Source: Notamacropus eugenii
Lineage: Eukaryota; Chordata; Mammalia; Diprotodontia; Macropodidae
Reading direction: 5' to 3'
Assembly (NCBI RefSeq): GCF_028372415.1
Contig: NC_092873.1
Coordinates: 349,393,390-349,457,389 of the forward strand
DNA: 64,000 nt
In this document: piece by piece, positions 11,045 to 19,945 of the stretch
How the letters are laid out: every line of letters begins with the position of its first letter
How positions within the stretch are numbered: the first letter of the stretch is position 1
Notes under the pieces: generated by a model
The model's input: only the letters and a program-made list of their open reading frames with translations
What the model was told of the DNA's origin: nothing
Database searches by the model: none
Translations under genes and position numbers: made by a program

Positions 11045-12000
11045 GGAGATAATATTAATAACACCTAGCACTCATATAGCAATTCACAAATATCTCATTT
11101 GATCCTCATGACAACCTTGGGATGTAGGGATATTATTATCCCCATTTTACAGATGAGGAAACTGAGGTAGACAGAGGTTAAGTGATTTGCCTAGAGTCCC
11201 ATAGCTAGTAAATAGGATGTATGGGGTGTTCAGAAAGAATAGTGTCTCTGATGTCAGGGCTTTCTGAGCCTTTTTCAGGGCTGCTCATCTACCTTTGGTG
11301 CCCACCTGCCACCCCGTTCTCAGCCTTGGCTCTAAGAAGCTATAGCATGTGCAGCAGCCACAGCAGCAGACCTGCTAAGCCAAGTTGAGGATAACCAACA
11401 GGCCCCAAACCCCTCGACGAGTTAGTAGGATGACTACCCCAAGCACGTGGAGACTCCCAAGGCAGATGGGTACCTGCTGTACAATTTACAGTCTTAAAGA
11501 GTTGGCTGCACAGCTTTTCCCCTGGTCACACTCCCAGTATATCTCAGAGGAGACACATGAATTCAGATCTTTTTGACTGGGCTCAGTTTTCTATCTCCTC
11601 TACCATAAAGTCTCTCAGGGATGGTTATCATCATCATCATGGGTGGATAAGGACAATTTGTTCCAATAACCATAAGATGGCGAAAGCAGGTGTTGTGGAG
11701 TGCTTAGAGCTTGGACAGACACTAAAGATGCCAAGAGCATGCATTGCATCCCAAGTCAACACTAGTCATCTTGACTTTGGTCCTGCCACTGGACTTCAAT
11801 GACCCTGGAAGAGAGAGTGAGGCTAAGGACTGTGCAACTCTGCCTCACAAATCCAATTTATGTAGGAGTCAAGATTTCCCAGTATTATATCACATTGGTC
11901 CTCTTCAAAAATGAAGAATGAACAACAGCTCGTAAGTGTCTGAGGCAGGATTTGAACTTGAATATTCTAGATTCCAAGTCCTATGTTCTATATATACACT
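11045..12000 (-). mobile_element. MIR-type CORE-SINE, antisense, split by a 700-bp retroposon
   Basis: The left half carries CATTTTACAGATGAGGAAAC and runs to CATAGCTAGTAAAT near 11210. The right half resumes GCTCGTAAGTGTCTGAGGCA near 11930. Together they read as one MIR. Confidence 0.65.
11222..11927 (+). mobile_element. Composite retroposon with RTE-type 3' end
   Basis: Starts TGGGGTGTTCAG, contains the SINE-like module at about 11455-11630 and a short ATC repeat, then an RTE-like tail (TGCCACTGGACTTCAATGAC, ACTGTGCAACTCTGCCTCAC, GTCCTCTTCAAAAATGAAG). AGCTAGTAA and AGCTCGTAA flank it, consistent with a diverged target duplication in a MIR. The family is unknown to me. Confidence 0.55.
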
Positions 12001-12426
12001 AATTACTTCAAGGTAAGAAGTGAGGGTGGGAGTGAGGTGGAGGGTGGAACAAGGAGGAAAGGGATTTGGTGGGCTTCCCTCTTCTTGCAGAGTGATAACT
12101 ATTGTGGAGCAACCAAGGTTCTGTCCTAGGGCACAGAAATTTAAAGAGATACACTCATACCTCATTTAGCAAGTAGAAACAATTGATTTTAGCTCCTAGT
12201 GAGCAAAAATAATTAGTTTAAAAAGATAACTGATAGGATTCCTCTTCATTCCCACTGCCACCCTGCCTTAGCCATATTCAATGAACTTTTTACCAGCAAG
12301 GCCCCACCCTCCTTTCTCAAGCCTCCTTAATATTGGCCTCATGGCATCCCAGGATCTGTCTGTCCCTACCACCACACATATACATATAAGGATCAGTCAT
12401 CTCCCATGGCCTATTAATTTATCTTT
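12001..12426. other. Gene-free stretch, unassigned
   Basis: No coding signal. 12161-12240 is AT-rich with AACAATTGATTTTAG and AATAATTAGTTT. Confidence 0.4.
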
Positions 12427-12443
12427 AAAAATGAAATTGAGGG
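12427..12443. repeat. Left target-site duplication of the HAL1-like element
   Basis: AAAAATGAAATTGAGGG, identical to 15367-15383. Exact ends are blurred by the 5' G-run and the 3' A-tail. Confidence 0.85.
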
Positions 12444-12453
12444 GGGGCGGAGC

Positions 12454-12463
12454 CAAGATGGCG
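12454..12463 (+). promoter_or_regulatory. YY1-type site at the 5' end of the HAL1-like element
   Basis: CAAGATGGCG, 11-20 bp into the element. Human L1 carries a CAAGATGGCCG YY1 site at nearly the same position, where it sets the correct transcription start; the same role is inferred here. Confidence 0.6.
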
Positions 12464-12599
12464 AAGTAGAAAGACGCACATACACACAGCTCCGAACCCA
12501 CAAACCACAGAACGGCTAGAGGGGACCAACCCAGGGCGAATTCTGCACCCAGAGACCACGGAATATTGGAGCGAGGGAGATTTCTGTTCCGGAGAGACC

Positions 12600-12918
12600 T
12601 CCAAACCTCTCGCGGGGGGGTCCTTCGCGCCGTGGACTGGGCGCCGGGACGGGGAGCAGAGGGCAGCCCTACCGCGGCCACGACACCGTGAGGAAAAGAT
12701 CCGAGAGGGCTACGGGGACGGGATCTTCAGTGGCCACACGGGTCCCTCCACCCACAGAGGGACCTGCAAACCTCTCGCAAAAGGTCCGTCGCGCTGCAGA
12801 AGTGGAGCCCAGCCCGGACCTGCGGCGGCCGCGGCTCCAAGAGGCACAGATCTGAGAAGGCTCCAGATACAGTATCTCCAGCAGCGGCACAAGCCCCCTC
12901 ACCAACAGGTGACTGACT
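12600..12918 (+). repeat. Two tandem ~165-bp monomers in the HAL1-like 5' UTR
   Basis: AAACCTCTCGC starts at 12603 and again at 12768. Downstream of each, GATCCGAGAGGGCT aligns with GATCTGAGAAGGCT, and CACACGGGTCCCTCCACC with CACAAGCCCCCTCACC. The spacing is 165 bp. The layout resembles the monomer promoters of rodent L1. Confidence 0.65.
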
Positions 12919-13282
12919 GGAGTAGGTGAGAGAGTGTCTTTGGCGGGTTGAGAGGGGAGTGGGGTGCCCCCATGGCTCGGGCCCCCCCAGGAGATAGAAG
13001 CTGAGAGGCGGCTACAGACAGGGGCTCCCCAAACTGGCGGGAGCCTGGATCCATTGTGGAAGGTCTGTGCATAAACCCCCTGAGGGAACTGAGCCAGAGA
13101 GGCGGCCCCGCCCCTGACCACCTGAACTTAATTCTCACACTGATTAGCAGCCCTGCCCCCGCCAAAAACCCTAAGGCAGGAAGCAGCATTTGAATCTCAG
13201 TCCCCAAACGCTGGCTAGGAGGACCAGGAGGCGAGGTGGGTGTGAGGAGAACATTCAGAGGTCAGGTCACTGATTGGGGAGA

Positions 13283-14284
13283 ATGCCCAGAAAAGGCAAA
13301 AGAAATAAAACTATTGAAGGGTATTTTCTCGGAGAAAAGACACTTCCTCCCTTCCTTTCTGATGGGGAGGAACAATGCTTGCCATCAGGCAAAGACACAG
13401 AAATCGAGGATTCTGTGTCCCAGCCCACCCAATGGGCTCGGGCCATGGAAGAGCTCAAGAGGAATTTTGAAAATCAAGTTAGAGAGGTGGAGGAAAGACT
13501 GGGAAGGGAAATGAGAGGGATGAGGGAGAAGCATGAAAAGCAGATCAGCTCCCTGCTAAAAGAGAACCAAAAAAATCTTGAAGAAATTGGCACCTTGAGA
13601 ACTAGCCTAACTCAGTTGGCAAGGGAGGTGCAAGGGGCCAATGAGGAGAAGAATGCTTTCAAAAGCAGAATTAACCAAATGGAAAAGGAGATTCAAAAGC
13701 TCACTGAAGAAAATAGATCTTTCAAAACTGGAATGGTACAGATGGACGCTAAGGACTTTATGAGAAAGACAGATATCTCAGAACATACCGCGCAGATTCG
13801 AAAAATGGAAGATAATGTGAAATATCTTATTGGAAAAACAACTGACCTGGAAAATAGAATCAGGAGAGACAATGTAAAAATTCTGGGACTACCTGAAAAC
13901 CATGATCAAAAGAAGAGCCTAGACATCATCTTCCATGAAATTATCAAGGAAAACTGCCCTGAGATTCTAGAACCAGAAGGCAAAATAAATATTCAAGGAA
14001 TCCGCAGAACACCGCATGAAAGAGATCCAAAAAGAGAAACTCCTAGGAGCATTGTGGCCAAATTCCAGAATTCCCAGGTGAAAGAGAAAATATTGCAAGC
14101 AGCTAGAAAGAAGCAATTCAAGTATTGTGGAAATACAATCAGGATAGCACAAGATCTGGCACCCTCTACATTGAGGGATAGAAGGGAATGGAATAGGATA
14201 TTCCAGAAGTCAAAGGAACTAGGACTGAAGCCAAGAATCACCTACCCAGCAAAACTGAGTATAATACTTCAGGAGAAAAAATAG
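13283..14284 (+). CDS. LINE-1 ORF1 protein of the HAL1-like element, 333 aa
   Basis: Encodes the RNA-binding nucleic-acid chaperone of L1. From the ATG at 13283 (MPRKGKRNKTIEGYF) it has a charged N-terminus, a long heptad-rich coiled coil at about 50-175 (EKNAFKSRINQMEKEIQKL), an RRM with NVKILGLPENHDQKKS, and a C-terminal domain with PRSIVAKFQ, ILQAARKKQ and REWNRIFQKSKELGLKPRI, matching human ORF1p order. A TAG at 14282-14284 ends it early: the same frame continues 28 codons (FNEIEDFQ, then LMKRPELERKFDF) to a TGA at 14369-14371, which corresponds to the usual ORF1p C-terminal extension. It may still act in RNA binding but lacks that extension. Confidence 0.85.
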   Translation: MPRKGKRNKTIEGYFLGEKTLPPFLSDGEEQCLPSGKDTEIEDSVSQPTQWARAMEELKRNFENQVREVEERLGREMRGMREKHEKQISSLLKENQKNLEEIGTLRTSLTQLAREVQGANEEKNAFKSRINQMEKEIQKLTEENRSFKTGMVQMDAKDFMRKTDISEHTAQIRKMEDNVKYLIGKTTDLENRIRRDNVKILGLPENHDQKKSLDIIFHEIIKENCPEILEPEGKINIQGIRRTPHERDPKRETPRSIVAKFQNSQVKEKILQAARKKQFKYCGNTIRIAQDLAPSTLRDRREWNRIFQKSKELGLKPRITYPAKLSIILQEKK

Positions 14285-14371
14285 TCTTTCAATGAAATAG
14301 AGGACTTTCAAATTTTCCTGATGAAAAGACCAGAGCTGGAAAGAAAATTTGACTTTCTAACACAAGAATGA

Positions 14372-15366
14372 AGAGAACCATGAAAAGGTGAACAGCAAAG
14401 AGAAGTCATAAGGGACTTACTAAAGTTGAACTGTTTACATTCCTACATGGAAAGACAATATTTGTAACTCTTGAAACATTTCAGTATCTGGGTACTGGGT
14501 GGGAGTACACACACACACACATGCACACACGCACACATACATAGAGACAGAGCGCACAGAGTGAATTGAAGAGGATGGGATCATATCTTAAAAAAAAAAA
14601 TGAAATCAAGCAGTGAGAGAGAAATATTGGGAGGAGAAAGGGAGAAGTTATATGGGGCAAATTATCTCTCATAAAAGAGGCAAGCAAAAGACTTATTAGT
14701 GGTTGGATAAAGAGGGGAGGCAAGAGAAAAACATGAGGTCTACTCTCATCACATTCCACTAAAGGAAAGAATATAATGCACACTCATTTTGATAGGAAAA
14801 CCTATCTCATAATACAGGAGAGTAGGGGACAGGGGCACAAGCAGGGTGGGGGGGAGGATGGAGGGGAGGGCATGGGGAGGAGAATGCAATCCGAGGTCGA
14901 CACTCATGGGGAGGGAAAGGACCATAAGAAAATAGAAGTAATGGGGGACAGGATAGGATGGAGGGAAATATAGTTAGTCCTATACAACACAACTAGTATG
15001 GAAATCATTTGCAAAACTATATTGGCCTATATTGAATTGTTTGTCTTCCAAGGGGAAAGGGTGGAGAGGGTGGGAGCTAAAGAAGTTGGAACTCAAAGTG
15101 TTAGGATCAACTGTAATGTTCTTACCACTAGGAAATAAGAAATACAGGTTAAGGGGTAAAGAAAGCTATCTGGCCCTACAGGACAAAAGAAAAGACGGAG
15201 ACAAGGGCAGAGAGGGAGGATAGAAGAGAGAGCAGATTGGTCACAGGGGCAATTAGAATGCTTGGGTTTGGGGGGGAGGGGATAAAAGGGGAGAAAATTT
15301 GTAACCCAAAATTTTGTGAAAATAAATGTTAAAAGTTAAATAAAAAAAAATAATAAAAAAATAAAA
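14372..15366 (+). other. HAL1-like 3' UTR with CA, A- and G-rich tracts
   Basis: No reverse-transcriptase or endonuclease coding sequence between ORF1 and the tail. Includes (CA)n near 14510, an A-tract near 14590 and a G-rich tract near 14850. The last 60 bp match the 3' termini of the L1 copies elsewhere in the window. Confidence 0.75.
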
Positions 15367-15383
15367 AAAAATGAAATTGAGGG
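15367..15383. repeat. Right target-site duplication of the HAL1-like element
   Basis: Exact copy of the left duplication directly after the A-rich tail. Confidence 0.85.
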
Positions 15384-15389
15384 CATGGC

Positions 15390-15720
15390 TCATGCTGCTT
15401 GCCCTAGGTGTCAGAATCACTAGTCGTGGTTCTGTCTTGAGAAGATGAGAAAACCGAGTTGATCTGGCAGTGATACTGATGGTGAGTGTGGTGATGGTGA
15501 TGGTGGTGGTAGTGGTGGTGATAACCATCCCTGAGAGACTTTATGGTAGAGGAGATAGAGAACTGATCCCATTCAAAAAGGTCGGAGTTCATATGCCACC
15601 TCTGACACATACTGGGTGTATGACCAGGGGCAAAGCTGTGCAGCCAACTCTTTAAGACTGTAAATTGTACAGCAGGTACCCATCTGCCTTAGGAGGAAGC
15701 CCCCTCACTTTCCCTTCACC
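15390..15720 (-). mobile_element. SINE-like module, inverted relative to the copy at 11455
   Basis: The minus strand carries GGCAGATGGGTACCTGCTGT, AGTCTTAAAGAGTTGGCTGC and CCATAAAGTCTCTCAGGGAT, the same order as 11461-11625 on the plus strand. It is followed by a CAC/CAT trinucleotide run, where the other copy has an ATC run. Confidence 0.65.
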
Positions 15721-15784
15721 AATGAAATCACAGGTTTGGTCAAAGAAAAAAAGTGAATAATAAGAAAAATCATGTTGATAGTTG

Positions 15785-15972
15785 ATTGTGCATGCTGGAC
15801 TTGGAATCAGGAGTCCTGTCTTATGACTCCCAGTCCTGACACTATAGTCATGTTATCATGGGCAAGGTACTTCACCTTTTTTCTTTAACTGTAAAATGCA
15901 TATAACATCTCCCTCACAGGATTATTGGGAGGAAAAATACCTTCCCTGAAACTCAAAGCTCTAGTATTATGA
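15785..15972 (+). mobile_element. MIR-type CORE-SINE
   Basis: GGACTTGGAATCAGGAGTCC, ATGGGCAAGGTACTTCACC and CTCACAGGATTATTGGGAGG in sense order. Confidence 0.6.
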
Positions 15973-15984
15973 GTTTAACACATT

Positions 15985-16160
15985 GTAAGGCACTATATTT
16001 TATTCTCAAAAAAAAGTCCTAGAAGGTAGATCAGACAGAGGTTGCCATCTCTATCTTACAGATAAGAAAGATTCAGAGGTCAACGGACTTAACTTGGATC
16101 ACACAACTGGTAAACCTCAGAACCCAAACTCAAGTCAAATAGTCCTGACTCTTAGGGTAT
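15985..16160 (-). mobile_element. MIR-type CORE-SINE, antisense
   Basis: TCTTACAGATAAGAAAGATT and GATCACACAACTGGTAAAC, with CAAACTCAAGTC in the head. Confidence 0.55.
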
Positions 16161-16504
16161 TGGAACACTCTTTCACTTCCCCCAGAGAGAAAGAACTCAG
16201 GAGTCCAGTGCCCAGACAACTTTCCATTTCCAAGGAGACTCATCCAATCTACATTTACTTAAATATATTAAATATTGTAGGCTAATTGCCAGAGGGAATA
16301 CAAAAGCCAATGAAATTCAGCTCCACTCAGGCTCCTCCAGAGAGAAAGAGTATTTGTCTTAGAAAAAACCCCCTTTCCCAAATAATTTATGGATTAGGGA
16401 ATAACCTAGGGAGGAAAGGAGGGGGAAGGCTGGAGGGGAAAGGAACAATTAATATAAAAATGAGTTTTAAAGATGCTAATGTTATGTTTCTAGAGGAAAC
16501 CTGG
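16161..16504. other. Gene-free stretch, unassigned
   Basis: No recognisable repeat or exon. Confidence 0.4.
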
Positions 16505-16590
16505 CAATGGATAGATTGCTGACCACGGAATCTGGTAGACCTAGATTCAAATCCTGTCTCTGAAACTTATTAGCTATGTGACTCTGGATG
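16505..16590 (+). mobile_element. MIR-type SINE head fragment
   Basis: AATGGATAGATTGCTGACCA and CTAGATTCAAATCCTGTCTC. Confidence 0.5.
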
Positions 16591-16664
16591 TTGAGACTCA
16601 TCTACTGAATCATAGATGAGTTGACATGATCTGAATTAGTAGGAGTACCTTATGCTATATGACA

Positions 16665-16755
16665 TAAAGTGCCTTAGGTTGAATTTGAACTCTGGTCTTT
16701 TGGACTCCTCCTGACCCAGTGCTCTATCCATTGAGTCACCTAGCTACCTAGGGAG
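16665..16755 (-). mobile_element. tRNA-derived SINE head fragment, antisense
   Basis: GCTCTATCCATTGAGTCACC and TAGCTACCTAGG, the reverse of the tRNA-like head. Confidence 0.6.
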
Positions 16756-17005
16756 GACTGAGGATCTGTCTGTGGGGTTGGGGAGATCGGATTAGAGGGA
16801 ATCTAAGGTGTAAGATTGAATGAATGAACTATCACAGACTATTATGTACTGGCTTACTAGCCACCAGTTTTAATTTTGAAGTCAAATTTGAGTTTAATTC
16901 CACTGTTATAATTCAAATTTATAAAGTCTAGATGGTCTAACTTTTTGGACAAATCATATAACATTTTGTTTGTTTCTTTTCTCTAGCATTTTAAATCATA
17001 GTGTG

Positions 17006-17198
17006 TCCATTGGGGTTTTGTTGGCAAAGATGCTGGAGTGGTTTTCCATTTCCTTCTATAGATCATTCTACAGATAAGCAAACGGAGGCAAACAAGGTTA
17101 AGTGACTTGCCCAATGTCACACAGTTCTGGGATGGGATTTGAACTCAGGTTTTCTTGACTCCAGGCCCTGTGCTCTATCCACTGGACCACCTAGTTGT
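17006..17198 (-). mobile_element. tRNA-derived SINE with 'GGCAAAGATGCTGGAG' core, antisense
   Basis: GTTGGCAAAGATGCTGGAGT, AGTGACTTGCCCAATGTCAC and TGCTCTATCCACTGGACCAC, a near full-length antisense copy. Confidence 0.75.
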
Positions 17199-17199
17199 A

Positions 17200-17300
17200 T
17201 AGGTCATACTTCCCTAATTAACTGCAAACTCCTTGAGATCTGGGACTCTTTTATTTATATTCATGTCTCAACACTTCAATCCCTGGACTTTAGTTTCTAT
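17200..17300 (+). mobile_element. L2 3' fragment, sense
   Basis: CAAACTCCTTGAGATCTGGG matches the L2 'stop-and-tail' block in sense orientation. Confidence 0.45.
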
Positions 17301-17324
17301 CCAGGGTCTGGAGCTTTCTGGGCA

Positions 17325-18380
17325 ATCAGTTAGTCAGTAAGCATTTATTCAACATCTACTATATAGTAGGCGATGTTTGATTCTCTGAAGATACAAAGAC
17401 AGTCATTGTCCCGAAGAAACTTATATTCTGTCGGAAGATAAAGGGTACACGTCTGTAGAAATATATCATATGGATACAAAATATCTAGGAGAATCAGGAA
17501 AAGGCTCATGTAGAAAAAGACATTTGAGCTGAATCTTGGAAAAAAAAATCTAGGGATTCTAAAAAGTAGAGCTTAGGAGGGAGCATAGTCCAGTCATGGG
17601 GAACAATCAGTGGAGCACTGGTTAGAATGTTGGACTGGTAGTCAGGAAGACCCCAGTTCAAATCCAGCGTCCAACCCTTACTAACTTGTGTGACGCTAGG
17701 CAAGTCACGTAATCTTTCTGTCTCAGTTTCCTCATCTAGAAAATGAGATAATCATAGCACCTACCTTCCAGGATTGTTGTGAGGGTAAAATGAGATAATA
17801 TTTGCAAAGTACCATGTAAACTTTAAATCAGTCCAATGAATACTAGCCATTATTGTTATCAGTGCAAAGGAAAAGAGTGATGGGAAGCAGAGTGCTGAAT
17901 GTAAGAAACAAAAATGAAGCCCGTTGGATTGGACCATAAGGAATACAAAGGGGAGTAGAGTATCTCCTAGATACTAGAGTATTGGGAGATCAGATTGTAA
18001 AGCGTTTTAAATGCCAAACAGAGGGATTTGCATTTGATCCTGGAGGTAATAAGGAATCACTGAAATTTATTGTGACATGGCTAGAATTATACTTTAGGAA
18101 AATCATTCTGACAGCTCTGTGGAATATGTATTGGGGAAAACCAACTTAGGAGGCTATTGCAACAGTCCAGACAAGGGGTGATGAGAGTCTGGACTGTGGC
18201 TATGACTTCATGAATGGGAGGAAGTGGGAGAAGGAGAATGAAGTGAGAAATATTGTAGAAGTAGAAATGACAGGCTCTAGGATCTAAGAGTGAGAAGTCA
18301 GTAATGACACCAAGATTATAACTCTGGGTGAATGGAAAGATGGCAGAGCTCTTCACAGAAATAAGGAAGTTCAGAAGAGG
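17325..18380 (-). mobile_element. L2 LINE 3' region, antisense, about 1 kb, split by a MIR
   Basis: TCAGTAAGCATTTATTCAAC, GGCTCATGTAGAAAAAGACA, AATGCCAAACAGAGGGATTT and GGAGGCTATTGCAACAGTCC give the L2 3' region in antisense. Interrupted at 17612-17862. Confidence 0.7.
17612..17862 (+). mobile_element. MIR-type CORE-SINE inside L2, full length
   Basis: Head (GGACTGGTAGTCAGGAAGAC, CAGTTCAAATCC), core (CTCAGTTTCCTCATCTAGAA), GATTGTTGTGAGGGTAAAAT block and ACTAGCCATTATTGTTAT tail. Confidence 0.75.
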
Positions 18381-19805
18381 CTAAGTTTCTCTCTAGCTTT
18401 TTGTCCCCATCTGGAGTTGCTGCAGATAAATCTACCATAATCATATTATGTCTTGTGTCTAGGTCTCTCTAAATGTGAATAATAAGTTCCTCAACCTCTA
18501 AAGTGTGTGTGTGTGTGTGGGTGGGTGGTTCCTCTCCAGCTCAGTCGATGTATTTATAATAAGTAATCATTAGGTACTAATAGGGTGCTAAAGTGACTGT
18601 AGAGATGTGTCTACATCCTGACCCCTGAATGGTGTGTGAAAATCTTGCTCTGAAGAATTAAAAGGAGCAGTCTAATTGTCTGAAAAAAACAACTTGGCCC
18701 CCACAATTTGAAAGTTCAAGGTAATTGTGGAGAAGGCCCCTGAGTCTGTGGAGGGTAACAATAAGGGAAAGAGACGATTCCTCTCTCTTCATATCACACG
18801 TTGTCCAAAAGCAGCTTGCCCAGAGTTAGACATCACATCCAGTCATTCAAGACTTCACTGATCTAAGGGATATTAATGCATTATTGAAGTAATAGACATA
18901 CTTCAGACAGATACAGATACAGAGAAACAGTCATCCAAGGGAGGCAATCATAATTTTAAAGAGTGGGACCTATGGCATTGGAGAATTTAGATAAAGAGAG
19001 AAGCAGAGCCTGGAAACCCAGTGGAGGAACTCTATGAAGAAAGAAATTTCAGGCCCTACGGCACCAGAAGTTGTTGGTTGCTTACGCCTCATGTGAATCC
19101 TACATGTATATACATGTAGGAGAGTGAACTCAAGATTTATGGGAGAAATATTTTATAATATTTTCTATATATAAATATAATACTTAAAAATATTTGCTAT
19201 GCTATTTGAGTAAATGCTTTTTCTTAAGAGCTGATAGAGTCTATGGGCTGTTTATGGGAAGCACTCTAGTAGGGGCTCATGGGCTACAGTGTCCTATGGG
19301 CTTATCCTTATAAAGTGAGATATCAGTCACCCTCTAAGAACCCAATCTGAAAGCATAAATGCAAACTGGGGGAGTTAACCCATGGGTGCTACATAAGCTA
19401 CTAAGGTACAGGATAGTGCTCATTTCACCCCACAGAAGATGCATATCACACAAAGTACTCATAGGCTCAGAACCCAATATAGGAACATTCAAATAACACT
19501 CCTGTCCTGGTCTCTTCCTGGAAGGGAAGTAAACTTGGGGTTGCTATTGAGGCAATTCATGGACAGTCATGTGAATCCCTCTTTCCCATCACAATACAAA
19601 GCTGTCCCAAAACTCATGGTAACATCCAGTGATTTAGCATCCTCTGGAAAATGATCTTATTTTGGTGATTGCTAAACAAGCAGTGACCTCATTGAACCTG
19701 TCCAAACTCGCTTTCCAAGAAAGTCATCCTTTTCTGTCTCCAAGGAGCATGATATGTAGAAATTCCATTCTTTCTCTTGAAGATCCAATATCTGAACTGT
19801 TGAAT
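18381..19805. other. Gene-free stretch, unassigned
   Basis: Contains a short GT run at about 18505-18520 and a small palindrome, CCTACATGTATATACATGTAGG, at about 19099-19120 (22 bp, listed in two halves: CCTACATGTAT / ATACATGTAGG). No gene or named repeat was recognised. Confidence 0.4.
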
Positions 19806-19945
19806 CCACAAACTTTTGGGGGGGGCAGGCAATCGGGGTTAAGTGATTTGCCAGGGGCACACAACTAGTAAGTGTGTGAGCTCACATCTGAACTCATGTC
19901 CTCCTGACTTCAAGGCCAGTACTCTATCTGTGCCACATAGCTCCT
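19806..19945 (-). mobile_element. tRNA-derived SINE fragment, antisense
   Basis: TTAAGTGATTTGCCAGGGGC, ACACAACTAGTAAGTGTG and CAGTACTCTATCTGTGCCAC. Confidence 0.65.

Larger units (their letters stand above)
12444..15366 (+). mobile_element. Full-length ORF1-only LINE-1 derivative (half-L1, HAL1-like)
   Basis: Complete from the 5' terminal G-run and GGCGGAGCCAAGATGGCG motif to an A-rich tail. Layout: GC-rich 5' UTR of about 840 bp, ORF1, then directly an L1-type 3' UTR with CA and G-rich tracts and the terminal TTTTGTGAAAATAAATG. ORF2 (endonuclease and reverse transcriptase, normally near 4 kb) is missing. The 17-bp duplication AAAAATGAAATTGAGGG lies at 12427-12443 and 15367-15383. The left junction is TT|AAAA, the exact complement of the L1 endonuclease site TTTT/AA, so the element was mobilised in trans by an L1. 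The perfect duplication and nearly open ORF1 point to a fairly recent insertion. Confidence 0.85.

Noticed and set aside
12669-13207. Antisense open frames across the HAL1-like 5' UTR
   Set aside because: GC-rich UTR shadows. Antisense promoter activity is known for human L1, but no coding signal is visible here.
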